Of a stretch of DNA of 18,751 nucleotides, positions 1 to 7,200 are shown one piece after another. The notes beneath the pieces were generated by a model. The model was not told the DNA's origin. It searched no databases and was given only the letters and a program-made list of their open reading frames with translations. The stretch is from Haliea sp040222615 (lineage in GTDB: Bacteria; Pseudomonadota; Gammaproteobacteria; Pseudomonadales; Halieaceae): NCBI RefSeq assembly GCF_040222615.1, contig NZ_JAVKCQ010000150.1, positions 1 through 18,751 of the forward strand. The letters are read 5' to 3'. How positions within the stretch are numbered: position 1 is the first letter of the stretch; the number at the start of each line of letters is the position of its first letter. The position numbers were made by a program, and so were the translations under genes.

Positions 1-52
1 GAAGTTACCGACTGGCAGGGCGGGATCCGGCCCAGTGCCCCTGCTCTACAAG
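1..52 (+). repeat. GC-rich intergenic repeat, copy A (inverted relative to the copy after lpxC)
   Basis: Two exact blocks, GAAGTTACCGAC (1-12) and GCCCCTGCTCT (37-47), recur in reverse complement after lpxC at 18621-18632 and 18587-18597. The spacing is almost the same (24 versus 23 bases) and the bases between are partly alike. This suggests two copies of one dispersed intergenic repeat in opposite orientation. The repeat may extend left of the window. No coding potential was recognised. The family is unnamed here. Confidence 0.55.
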
Positions 53-142
53 CGTAAGACAGCCAGGAGGGGATCCAGTGCGGGGCCCCTGCTCCAAGGT
101 ATGCAGCAGGGACTGCCGCTCATGAAGGGCCCCTTGCTCCAA
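23..142 (+). repeat. Short direct repeats upstream of rnpB
   Basis: GGATCC followed by an AGTG and CCCCTGCTC element occurs at 23-47 and again at 71-94, a 48-base period. A third degenerate piece, GGGCCCCTTGCTCCAA (127-142), matches GGGCCCCTGCTCCAA (83-97) except for one extra T. The block looks like decayed tandem or dispersed intergenic repeat material belonging to the same family as the window-end repeats. No gene is supported in bases 1-193. Confidence 0.45.
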
Positions 143-158
143 CCCAGGGAAGTTTGTG

Positions 159-187
159 TTGCTCAGGGGCCGTGCAGCGGGTAGGCT
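159..187 (+). promoter_or_regulatory. Possible rnpB promoter
   Basis: TTGCTC (159-164) and TAGGCT (182-187) are separated by 17 bases and lie 6-7 bases before the inferred 5' end of RNase P RNA. Each hexamer matches the sigma70 consensus at only three positions. The GC-rich stretch between the -10 hexamer and the RNA start would fit a stringently controlled stable-RNA promoter. This is a positional inference. Confidence 0.35.
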
Positions 188-193
188 TGCCGC

Positions 194-536
194 CGAGTCG
201 GTCAGGCGATCGCTTCTGGTTTCGGCCAGGGGAGGAAAGTCCGGGCTCCACAGGGCAGGGTGCCAGGTAACGCCTGGGGGGCGCGAGCCTACGGAAAGTG
301 CAACAGAAAGGATACCGCCCGGCGCAAGTCGGGTAAGGGTGAAAAGGTGCGGTAAGAGCGCACCGCGCGGCTGGCAACAGGCGTGGCGATGGTAAACCCC
401 ACTCGGAGCAAGACCAAATAGGAATCCGTATGCTGCGGCCCGCAGTGGATTCGGGTAGGTCGCTACAGGCCGGCGGCGACGCCGGTCGCAGATGAATGAT
501 CGTCCACGACAGAACCCGGCTTATCGACCGACTCAT
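194..536 (+). ncRNA. rnpB: RNase P RNA (class A), catalytic subunit
   Basis: This is the ribozyme subunit that removes 5' leaders from pre-tRNAs together with the RnpA protein. The conserved 5' core GAGGAAAGTCCGGGCTCCA is at 232-250 and GGGTGCCAGGTAACGCC-type sequence follows. The middle contains the GGTAAGAGCGCACCGCGCGG block near 350-371, and the 3' core CCACGACAGAACCCGGCTTA ends near 523. Helix P1 closes exactly: GAGTCGGTC (195-203) pairs with GACCGACTC (526-534), which sets the ends. A GGT (454-456) sits where the tRNA CCA-binding loop L15 is expected, and P16/P17 form around 421-450. P3 is short, a 5-bp stem (216-220 with 225-229, one U-G pair) capped by a TTCG loop. The RNA is therefore about 343 nt against 377 in E. 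coli. Location just upstream of mraZ is as in Pseudomonas. Protein-coding frames crossing this region are spurious. Confidence 0.96.
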
Positions 537-561
537 CTAAATTTCCTTCGATCCAGTACCT

Positions 562-594
562 CCAGGCTGCTCCGGGTGCTCCGGACCAGCCTGG
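562..594 (+). terminator. Hairpin downstream of rnpB, possible terminator
   Basis: CCAGGCTG (562-569) pairs perfectly with CAGCCTGG (587-594). After one C-C mismatch, TCCGG (571-575) pairs with CCGGA (581-585) around a 5-base loop. It begins 25-30 bases after the RNase P RNA 3' end. There is no T-run directly after the stem; the nearest run of five T is at 625-629. It could therefore be a processing or stability hairpin, or a repeat, instead of a classical intrinsic terminator. Confidence 0.45.
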
Positions 595-813
595 TGGGGC
601 CTGATCCATCCCTCTGCATATGACTTTTTCTGCTAATGCGCCCCTCCAGGAATAAGTAAAAAGCCTTTAACTTAAAGTGAATCCTTAACACATGATGTTA
701 TTGCCATGTTTTGCGGAATTTTTTACCCTCTGGCTTTCTGAAATTCCTTTCCCACAACACCCCTGAAACGCGCTAATTAACTGAAATTAAAACGTTTTTC
801 GCGAGGCCCTCGC
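595..813. other. AT-rich intergenic segment upstream of the dcw promoter
   Basis: No gene was recognised between rnpB and mraZ. From about 640 to 800 the sequence is much richer in A+T than the rest of the window, with runs such as TAAAAAG, GGAATTTTTTA and GAAATTAAAACG, so it could act as an upstream promoter element or protein-binding region. It contains a perfect 10-bp palindrome AAAACGTTTT (789-798). A 13-base dyad GCGAGGCCCTCGC (801-813) directly abuts the -35 hexamer. Confidence 0.5.
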
Positions 814-843
814 TTGACACCCGGTTCGACGCAGACCTATAGT
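814..843 (+). promoter_or_regulatory. Sigma70-type promoter of mraZ / dcw cluster (Pmra)
   Basis: A perfect -35 hexamer TTGACA (814-819) is followed after 18 bases by TATAGT (838-843), five of six matches to the -10 consensus. Transcription would begin near 849-851, giving a leader of about 70 bases before the mraZ GTG. This is the best promoter visible in the window and is placed like the mra promoter of other proteobacteria. The -10 overlaps the first of the MraZ-like boxes. Confidence 0.75.
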
Positions 844-895
844 GTCGAAAAGTGGGAATAAGTGGAACTATCTGGCTTTTAGTGGTTTTCAGGGG
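841..895 (+). promoter_or_regulatory. MraZ operator: box ladder with 10-bp period
   Basis: AGTGT (841), AGTGG (851), AGTGG (861), TCTGG (871), AGTGG (881) and AGGGG (891) start exactly 10 bases apart, with A/T-rich spacers. MraZ is known to bind direct TGGG-type repeats spaced by 5 bases (a 10-bp period) between the mra promoter and its own gene. Four clear TGG cores, plus degenerate ones at each end, fit that pattern. Binding here would cover the -10 end and the transcription start, consistent with autorepression. Confidence 0.75.
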
Positions 896-918
896 CCGGA
901 TACGAGGGGGAAACTGGC

Positions 919-1374
919 GTGTTTCGTGGGGTGCAGCACATCAATATGGACGCGAAGGGGCGCCTGGCTATGCCGGCGCGCCAGCGCGAGCCATTGCTGT
1001 CCCAGTGCGGTGGCCAGATTGTCGTGACCATCGATACCCAGGCGACCTGCCTCGTTATCTACCCCTTGCCCGGCTGGGAGCGGATTGAGCAGCAGATCCA
1101 GGCGCTGCCCGCGCTCAAGCCCGCCGTGAAGCGCTTCCAGCGCCTGGTGCTTGGCTACGCCACCGACCTCGAGCTGGACGGCAACGGCAGGATGTTGTTG
1201 CCCCAGCCCCTGCGCGACTATGCGCACCTGGACAAGAAGCTGGTGTTGGTGGGCCAGGGCAACAAGCTGGAATTGTGGGCGGAGGAGCTGTGGCTGGCGG
1301 AGCGCGAACAGGCGCTGCTGGAGTCCGGCCCCGAAGCGGAGTTGCCCGACGAATTGATGTCCCTGACCCTGTAG
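919..1374 (+). CDS. mraZ: Transcriptional regulator MraZ
   Basis: MraZ is a DNA-binding regulator with two AbrB-like halves. It assembles into rings and represses its own dcw promoter. The protein has 151 residues, close to 152 in E. coli. It begins MFRG, the usual start of the family, and carries the two signature elements D11-A-K-G-R15 and D87-G-N-G-R91, one per half. The start is a GTG at 919, preceded by a GAGGGGG ribosome site (904-910) 8 bases upstream; the MFRG match supports this start over the internal ATG at 946. It is the first gene after the promoter, and the phased TGG boxes at 841-895 are its expected targets. The stop at 1372-1374 abuts rsmH. Confidence 0.96.
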   Translation: MFRGVQHINMDAKGRLAMPARQREPLLSQCGGQIVVTIDTQATCLVIYPLPGWERIEQQIQALPALKPAVKRFQRLVLGYATDLELDGNGRMLLPQPLRDYAHLDKKLVLVGQGNKLELWAEELWLAEREQALLESGPEAELPDELMSLTL

Positions 1375-1383
1375 GTGAGTGGC

Positions 1384-2301
1384 ATGCATCAAACAGTCCT
1401 GTTACGAGAAGCGGTGGACGCTCTGGTGACAACAGCCGGTGGTACATATGTCGATGGCACCTTTGGTCGCGGTGGGCACAGCCGGGCGCTGCTGGGGCGC
1501 CTCGACGATCAGGGTCGCCTGCTTGGGGTCGACAAGGATCCGCAGGCCGCAGCAGTGGCGGCCCAGCTGGCGGCTGAGGACCCCCGGTTTACCTTCTTCC
1601 ATGGCTCCTTTGCCCTCTTGCCCGAGCAGCTGCGGCGCATGGGCCTGGATGCCGTCGACGGCATCCTGCTCGATATGGGGGTCTCCAGCCCCCAGCTTGA
1701 TGACAGCAGCCGCGGCTTCAGCTTCCAGCACGACGGCCCTCTCGACATGCGGATGGACACCAGCAGCGGTGAGACCGCCGCCGAGTGGCTGGCCCGGGCC
1801 GCCGAGGGCGAGATTGCCGTCGTGTTGAAAGAGTACGGCGAGGAGCGTTTTGCCAAACGCATCGCCGGTGCCATTGTTGCGGCCCGCGCCGAGGCGCCGA
1901 TCACCACGACCGGTCGACTGGCAAAGATTGTCAGCGAGGCCAACCCGCGCTGGGAGAAACACAAAAACCCCGCCACCCGCTCTTTCCAGGGTATTCGTAT
2001 CTACATCAATCGCGAGCTGGATGATCTGGTTGAGCTGCTGGCCCGGGCCCTGTCGCTGCTGCAGGTCGGCGGTCGCCTGGTGGTCATCAGCTTTCACTCG
2101 CTGGAAGACCGGCTGGTAAAGCGCTATATGCGCGATATGGCCCGGGGCGATGTGGTTCCCGCCGGGGTGCCGGTCCTGGACAGCGATCTCAACCGGCGCA
2201 TGCGCCTGCTGGGCAAGGCTGTGCGGGCCAGCGCAGAGGAAGTCGCCGCCAATCCGCGGGCGCGCAGCGCAATCATGCGCGTCGCCGAGAAGATCAACTG
2301 A
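1384..2301 (+). CDS. rsmH: 16S rRNA (cytosine(1402)-N4)-methyltransferase RsmH (MraW)
   Basis: RsmH methylates N4 of C1402 in the 16S rRNA P-site using S-adenosylmethionine. The SAM-binding segment reads DGTFGRGGHS (residues 24-33), with LLDMGVSSPQLD further in and the C-terminal VISFHSLEDRLVKRYM block, all typical of the family. With the ATG at 1384 the protein has 305 residues. An in-frame GTG at 1375 would add three residues (MSG), but the purine-rich AGGTGAG at 1373-1379 is placed to serve the ATG, so the ATG is preferred; the choice is not certain. The gene follows mraZ directly, as in most proteobacteria, and its TGA shares its last base with the ftsL ATG. Confidence 0.95.
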   Translation: MHQTVLLREAVDALVTTAGGTYVDGTFGRGGHSRALLGRLDDQGRLLGVDKDPQAAAVAAQLAAEDPRFTFFHGSFALLPEQLRRMGLDAVDGILLDMGVSSPQLDDSSRGFSFQHDGPLDMRMDTSSGETAAEWLARAAEGEIAVVLKEYGEERFAKRIAGAIVAARAEAPITTTGRLAKIVSEANPRWEKHKNPATRSFQGIRIYINRELDDLVELLARALSLLQVGGRLVVISFHSLEDRLVKRYMRDMARGDVVPAGVPVLDSDLNRRMRLLGKAVRASAEEVAANPRARSAIMRVAEKIN

Positions 2302-2627
2302 TGCCGGCGCCAATATTCATCTGCAACACGCGGCCGGCGGCTGGCGAGCGGGGCGCGGCGATGCCTTCGCCGCTGGTCGTTGCGTCCCTGCTGACGCTGA
2401 TCCTGGGCTCGGCCTTCGCGGTTATCCAGAGCTCTCATGAGTGTCGCAAGCTGTATACCGTGCTGCAGCAGCTGGAGGCCGACCAGTGGCATCTGCAGGA
2501 GGATTACGGCCGACTCCTGCTGGAGCAGAGCACCTGGGCTTCGCACTACCGGGTGGAGCGGGTGGCGACTCGCGAGCTGAATATGCAGGCGCCGGTCCTC
2601 ACTGAGCGCAAGGTGGTCAGGCCATGA
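2301..2627 (+). CDS. ftsL: Cell division protein FtsL
   Basis: FtsL is a small bitopic membrane protein that forms the FtsQLB complex and activates FtsWI at the septum. The 108-residue product has a short cytoplasmic tail, one membrane span at about residues 22-42 (PSPLVVASLLTLILGSAFAV) and a periplasmic heptad-like region at about 49-80. It ends in the RVERVATRELNMQAP-type segment common in FtsL. Sequence conservation in this family is low, so the call rests on topology, size and position between rsmH and ftsI. An internal ATG at 2361 (residue 21) would give an 88-residue protein lacking the tail and cannot be excluded. Both ends overlap neighbours, suggesting translational coupling. Confidence 0.9.
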   Translation: MPAPIFICNTRPAAGERGAAMPSPLVVASLLTLILGSAFAVIQSSHECRKLYTVLQQLEADQWHLQEDYGRLLLEQSTWASHYRVERVATRELNMQAPVLTERKVVRP

Positions 2628-4351
2628 GCCGCGTCCGTCAGCCCGCCGTTCCGCCCTGGCGCTTTTATCTGGTGGCCATTGCCCTGCTGGCGCTGTTGGC
2701 CCTGTTGGTCGGGCGGGTGCTGTCCCTGCAGGTGCTGGATACCGACCGCGGGCGCAGTTTCCTGCAGAGCCAGGGCGACAGTCGCGCGGTGCGGACGGCA
2801 GAGATCCCCGCCTATCGCGGCGTCATTTCCGATCGCCGCGGCGAGCCGCTGGCGGTCAGTACACCGGTGATATCGCTGTGGGTGGATCCTGCAATACTCT
2901 CCACCGTGGAGGACCTCGGGCCGCTGGCGGCTGCCCTCGACATGCCACTGGCCGAGCTGCGCGAGCGCCTTGACCGCTTTGCCGGGCGCCGTTTCATGTA
3001 CCTGCAGCGCCACCTGGTGCCGGCAGTCGCGCGCGAGATACTGGCCTTGCGGGTGCCCGGGGTCTTTGGTGAGCGAGAGTACCAGCGCTACTACCCCGCG
3101 GGCGAGGTAGTCAGTCATCTGGTGGGCTTTACCAATGTCGACGGCAGCGGAATCGCAGGTCTCGAGCTCGCTTACGATGACTGGCTGCGGGGCACCCCGG
3201 GCAAGAAGCAGTACATCAAGGACCTGCACGGGGACGCGGTGCGCGACATCGGCGTGCTGGAGCCGGCGCTGCCGGGCAAGGACCTGAAGCTGAGCATAGA
3301 CCTGCGCCTGCAGTACCTGCACCACCAGGAGCTGCAGCGGGCCATGGCCGTCACCGGCGCGACTTCCGGCAGCATCGTGACCCTCGACAGCCACACCGGC
3401 GAGGTGCTGGCGATGGTCAACCACCCGGTCTACAACCCCAACAGCCGTCGCGGCATCAGCGCCGATGTGACCCGCAATCGGGCGGTCACCGACATGTTCG
3501 AGCCGGGTTCGACGATGAAAACATTTACTCTGGTAGCGGCGCTGGAGAGCGGGTTGTTCTCCACTGAAACAATTATCGACACCTCTCCCGGGCGTATTCG
3601 CGTGGGTCGCAAAACCCTCCCCGATCCGCGTAACTACGGCGCCATCACTGTGTCCCGTGTGATCGAAAAATCCAGCCAGGTCGGGGTCACCAAGATGGCC
3701 CTGGAGTTGGGCCACGAACCCATCCGGGAGGTGTTTGGCCGCTTTGGTTTTGGCCAGAGCCTGGGTACCGGCTTCCCCGGCGAGAGCGCAGGCCAGCTGC
3801 CCAACCGGCGCCGCTGGAGCGATATCGAGAAAGTCACCCTGGCCTTCGGTTACGGTCTCACCGCCACGCCGCTGCAACTGGCCCATGCCTACAGCGCGTT
3901 TGCCAACGACGGCGTGCTGCAGCCGGTAACGCTGCAGGCCGCCCCCGAGGTGCTGGCGCCGGGCAAGCGGGTGTTGCAGTCGGATATCGCGCGGGAAGTG
4001 CTGACTGTACTGCAGCGCGTTACCGGCGAGCACGGTACGGCGCGACGCGCGCGGGTGGCCGGGTACGAGGTCGGCGGCAAGACAGGTACCGTGCACAAGG
4101 TTGGCCCCGGCGGTTACCAGGACAACAAATACATTGCCTTCTACGCCGGCGTAGCGCCCATTGCCGATCCGCGCTTCGTCACGGTGGTGGTGATCAACGA
4201 GCCCCAGGGTGAGGCCTATGGCGGCGGTGCCGCCGCCGCACCGGTCTTTGCCCGGGTCGCCGAGGGAACCCTGCGGCTGCTGAATGTGCCGCCGGATGAG
4301 CCGGAAGCGGTTGCGGCACTGGCGAACATCCGGCCGGGGGTGTCGGGATGA
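2624..4351 (+). CDS. ftsI: Peptidoglycan D,D-transpeptidase FtsI (PBP3)
   Basis: FtsI is the septal class B penicillin-binding protein. It crosslinks new glycan strands made by FtsW and is the target of several beta-lactams. The 575-residue protein has an N-terminal membrane anchor at about 13-36, a pedestal domain with the RGxIxDRRGEPLA motif, and a transpeptidase domain. The catalytic motif is S296-T-M-K299 and the third motif K486-T-G488. The second motif, normally SxN, reads S350-S-Q352 here. Length and motif spacing match pseudomonad PBP3 (about 579 residues). The start ATG overlaps the ftsL stop as ATGA, and its own stop overlaps murE the same way. Confidence 0.97.
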   Translation: MSRVRQPAVPPWRFYLVAIALLALLALLVGRVLSLQVLDTDRGRSFLQSQGDSRAVRTAEIPAYRGVISDRRGEPLAVSTPVISLWVDPAILSTVEDLGPLAAALDMPLAELRERLDRFAGRRFMYLQRHLVPAVAREILALRVPGVFGEREYQRYYPAGEVVSHLVGFTNVDGSGIAGLELAYDDWLRGTPGKKQYIKDLHGDAVRDIGVLEPALPGKDLKLSIDLRLQYLHHQELQRAMAVTGATSGSIVTLDSHTGEVLAMVNHPVYNPNSRRGISADVTRNRAVTDMFEPGSTMKTFTLVAALESGLFSTETIIDTSPGRIRVGRKTLPDPRNYGAITVSRVIEKSSQVGVTKMALELGHEPIREVFGRFGFGQSLGTGFPGESAGQLPNRRRWSDIEKVTLAFGYGLTATPLQLAHAYSAFANDGVLQPVTLQAAPEVLAPGKRVLQSDIAREVLTVLQRVTGEHGTARRARVAGYEVGGKTGTVHKVGPGGYQDNKYIAFYAGVAPIADPRFVTVVVINEPQGEAYGGGAAAAPVFARVAEGTLRLLNVPPDEPEAVAALANIRPGVSG

Positions 4352-5841
4352 CGGCGTCAGCTTCCCCGCTGGCGCGCAGCGTGGCGCTGCCCGATTTGCT
4401 CGGCAGTTGTGCGGCGGCCTGGCCGCAGGTGCAGGTGCGCGGAGTGCAGCTCGACAGTCGGCGGGTGGGCCCCGGTGACCTGTTCCTGGCGGTGCCGGGT
4501 GGCAGCCACGATGGCCGCCAGTTTATTGAGCAGGCGGTTGCCAGTGGGGCGGTGGCGGTGGCCGCAGAGCCACCGGTGGCGGGTTATGTTGACGCGGTCC
4601 AGGTGCCACTGCTGGAAATCCCCGAGCTGGCGCGGGAAGCCGGTGCCATCGCCGCACGTTTTTATGGCGAGCCGAGCCTGGAGCTGGACATGGTGGCCAT
4701 CACCGGCACCAACGGCAAAACCACCACCACCCGTTTGCTGGCGCAGCTGCTGCGGGCGCGGGGGCTCAGCTGCGGGGTGATCGGTACGCTCGGCGCGGTG
4801 CTGGATGATTCAGTGACGGCGGCGGCAAACACAACGCCGGACGCGGTGGCGCTGCAGCGGCAGCTGGCCGCGTGGCGGGATCAGGGTGTGGCTGCGGTCT
4901 GTATGGAAGTCTCTTCCCACGCGCTCGACCAGGGCCGTGTCAACGGCGCCCGCTTCGCTATCGCCGTGTTTACCAATCTGTCGCAGGATCACCTCGACTA
5001 CCACGGCAGCATGGCGGCCTATGGTCGCAGCAAGCAGCAGTTGTTCCGCAGCCCGGGCTTGCGCCACGCGGTCATCAACCTGGATGACGCCTACGGCGCC
5101 GAAGTGCTGGCAGGCCTGCCGGCTGGCGTGCAGGCCTGGACGTTTTCCGCCGCGGGCCGGGCCGATGCGCAGATCCGTGTCACTGAGTCGGAGTTTCACC
5201 CCGGCGGCGTGCGCGCAACCCTGCATACGCCCTGGGGCAGCGGAGTGTTTGCCAGCCCGCTGCCGGGGGATTTCAATCTTGCCAACGTGGTAGCTGCCGT
5301 GACCTGTGCCCTGTTGCTTGACCCCGAACTGCCGGAGCTGCTCGCGGCGGTGGCCCTGCTCAAACCCGTGCCCGGGCGCATGGAACCGGTGGCCAATTGC
5401 ATCGGGCTGCAGGTGGTGGTGGATTATGCCCACACACCGGATGCCCTGGCCCAGGTACTTGCCGCGCTGCGCCCGCATGTGGCTGGCCGCCTGGTCGCGG
5501 TGTTCGGCTGCGGCGGCGACCGCGATCGGAGCAAGCGCGCGCCAATGGGCCATATCGCCTGCGCGGGGGCGGACAAGGTGATCCTGACCTCGGATAACCC
5601 GCGCCATGAGGACCCGCTGGTGATCCTGCGGGATATTCAGCAGGGCTGCAGCGGTGAGGTCGACGTGCAGCCTGACCGCGCCGCAGCCATTGCCGCAGCG
5701 ATTGCCGCAGCCCGGCCTGGCGACTGTATTCTCATTGCCGGCAAGGGTCACGAGGACTACCAGATCGTCGGCAGCGAGCGCCATCCGTTCAGCGATACCG
5801 ACACCGCTGCCCGTGCCCTGCAGGGGAGGGTCTCCGCATGA
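4348..5841 (+). CDS. murE: UDP-MurNAc-L-alanyl-D-glutamate--2,6-diaminopimelate ligase MurE
   Basis: MurE is the cytoplasmic ATP-dependent ligase that adds the third stem-peptide residue. The 497 residues include the uridine-binding N-domain with DSRRVGPGDLF, the P-loop G120-T-N-G-K-T-T126, and lysine K229 in the DYHGSMAAYGRSK segment, the position carbamylated in E. coli (K224). The D416-N-P-R419 motif followed by HEDP is diagnostic of selection for meso-diaminopimelate instead of lysine. This makes the peptidoglycan type A1gamma, as expected for a Gram-negative. The ATG overlaps the ftsI TGA, and the gene's stop overlaps murF, so expression is probably coupled along the operon. Confidence 0.97.
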   Translation: MTASASPLARSVALPDLLGSCAAAWPQVQVRGVQLDSRRVGPGDLFLAVPGGSHDGRQFIEQAVASGAVAVAAEPPVAGYVDAVQVPLLEIPELAREAGAIAARFYGEPSLELDMVAITGTNGKTTTTRLLAQLLRARGLSCGVIGTLGAVLDDSVTAAANTTPDAVALQRQLAAWRDQGVAAVCMEVSSHALDQGRVNGARFAIAVFTNLSQDHLDYHGSMAAYGRSKQQLFRSPGLRHAVINLDDAYGAEVLAGLPAGVQAWTFSAAGRADAQIRVTESEFHPGGVRATLHTPWGSGVFASPLPGDFNLANVVAAVTCALLLDPELPELLAAVALLKPVPGRMEPVANCIGLQVVVDYAHTPDALAQVLAALRPHVAGRLVAVFGCGGDRDRSKRAPMGHIACAGADKVILTSDNPRHEDPLVILRDIQQGCSGEVDVQPDRAAAIAAAIAAARPGDCILIAGKGHEDYQIVGSERHPFSDTDTAARALQGRVSA

Positions 5842-7199
5842 TGCGCTCCTTCTACCTCGGCGAGCTGGAGCAGCCCCTGGGGGCGCTGCGCTCCGGCGCG
5901 GATGTCGAGGTCAGCCGGGTGACCACGGACAGCCGCGAGGTGCAGCCGGGCGACCTGTTCGTGGCCCTGCGCGGCGAGCGCTTTGACGGTCACCAGTTCC
6001 TGCCTGCCGTTGCCGCTGCGGGTGCCGCTGCAGCCGTGGTCAGTCACGCCGTGGACACGCCGCTGCCCCTGCTGCAGGTGGCGGACACCCAGCGTGCACT
6101 CGGCCAATTGGGTGCCTGCAACCGGGCGCTGTTCCAGGGGCCGTTGGTCGCCATCACCGGCAGTTCCGGCAAGACCTCGGTCAAGAATCTGGTCAGCGCC
6201 GTGCTGGCCCGGCGCGGGCCGACGCTTGCCACCACAGGTAATCTCAATAACGAGATAGGTGTGCCCCTGACACTGTTGCGCCTGGCGCCCGAACACGCGT
6301 TCGCGGTGGTGGAAATGGGTGCGACCCGGGCCGGTGATATTGCCTCGTTGTGCGAGCTTGCACGTCCGACCATAGCCCTGCTGCTGAATGCCATGCCAGC
6401 TCACCTCGACGGCTTCGGCAGCGTCGAGTCGGTGGCCACGGCCAAGGGCGAAATCTACGACGGTCTGTGCGGTGCCGGCACCGCAATCGTCAATGCCGAC
6501 CAGCCCTGGGCCGGCCGCTGGCGCAGCCGCGCCGCCGGGGCGGCGATTCTCGACTACGGCGTGCGGAGTCCGGCGGCTATCAGTGCCAACAGTATCCAAT
6601 CCAGGGGCATTGCGGGTGTCAGCTTCGTCGCCACTACCCCCGCGGGTGACGCGCCGATCCGGCTGCAGGTGCCGGGCCTGCACAACGTGTCCAATGCCCT
6701 GGCCGCGATTGCTGTCGGCCTGGCCTGCGGCCTGCCGCTGGCGGAGATTACCGCCGGTCTCGCCAGTGTGACGCCGGCCAGCGGTCGCGGCGCGCTGGTG
6801 CGCGGCCTGGGCGGGTCGACCCTGGTCGATGACACCTATAACGCCAATCCGGGCTCGGTGCGCGCCGCCATCGACCTGTTGGCCGATTGCGGGGGGCGCC
6901 GCACCCTGGTGCTGGGCGAGATGCTGGAGCTTGGCGAAAACAGTGCGCAGCTGCACCGGGATATCGGCGTCTATGCCCGCGAGCGCGGCCTGGATCGTTT
7001 TGTCGGCGTTGGCGCGGCACTTGCCGGGGCCGCGGATGCGTTTGGCGGTGAGTGCTTCGCGGATTGCGCGTCGGCGGTCGCGGCGCTGGCAGACACACTG
7101 ACCGCGGACGACACCGTATTGATCAAGGGGTCGCGCGGGGTGTCCATGGAGCGCGTGCTGGTGGCCCTCAGTGAGCCGGCAGCGGAGGCGGGGAACTGA
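5838..7199 (+). CDS. murF: UDP-MurNAc-tripeptide--D-alanyl-D-alanine ligase MurF
   Basis: MurF completes the cytoplasmic precursor by joining D-Ala-D-Ala (made by DdlB, encoded downstream) to the tripeptide made by MurE. The 453-residue protein (E. coli 452) has the Mur ligase N-domain with DSREVQPGDLFVALRG, the P-loop G108-S-S-G-K112-T113, the NNEIGVPLTLL segment typical of MurF, and DDTYNANPGS in the C-domain region. Two consecutive ATG codons (5838 and 5841) could serve as start. The first is chosen because GGAGGG at 5825-5830 is 7 bases upstream and it forms the usual ATGA overlap with murE. One base separates its stop from mraY. Confidence 0.96.
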   Translation: MMRSFYLGELEQPLGALRSGADVEVSRVTTDSREVQPGDLFVALRGERFDGHQFLPAVAAAGAAAAVVSHAVDTPLPLLQVADTQRALGQLGACNRALFQGPLVAITGSSGKTSVKNLVSAVLARRGPTLATTGNLNNEIGVPLTLLRLAPEHAFAVVEMGATRAGDIASLCELARPTIALLLNAMPAHLDGFGSVESVATAKGEIYDGLCGAGTAIVNADQPWAGRWRSRAAGAAILDYGVRSPAAISANSIQSRGIAGVSFVATTPAGDAPIRLQVPGLHNVSNALAAIAVGLACGLPLAEITAGLASVTPASGRGALVRGLGGSTLVDDTYNANPGSVRAAIDLLADCGGRRTLVLGEMLELGENSAQLHRDIGVYARERGLDRFVGVGAALAGAADAFGGECFADCASAVAALADTLTADDTVLIKGSRGVSMERVLVALSEPAAEAGN

Positions 7200-7200
7200 C

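Noticed and set aside
120..536. Open frames on both strands across the rnpB region
   Set aside because: The conserved RNase P RNA core and exact P1 pairing explain this stretch; the proteins have no recognisable features.
701..729. Possible second promoter TTGCCA...TACCCT
   Set aside because: The -10 is a poor match and the TTGACA/TATAGT pair at 814-843 is far better.
2546..4096. 516-residue open frame on the minus strand
   Set aside because: It is fully antisense to ftsI and the end of ftsL, whose motifs are intact. Composition is that of a shadow frame.
7171..7200. Upstream ATG for mraY within murF
   Set aside because: It would add MSRQRRRGTD before MLLFIAEYL, which already matches the family start, and the ribosome site is better placed for 7201.
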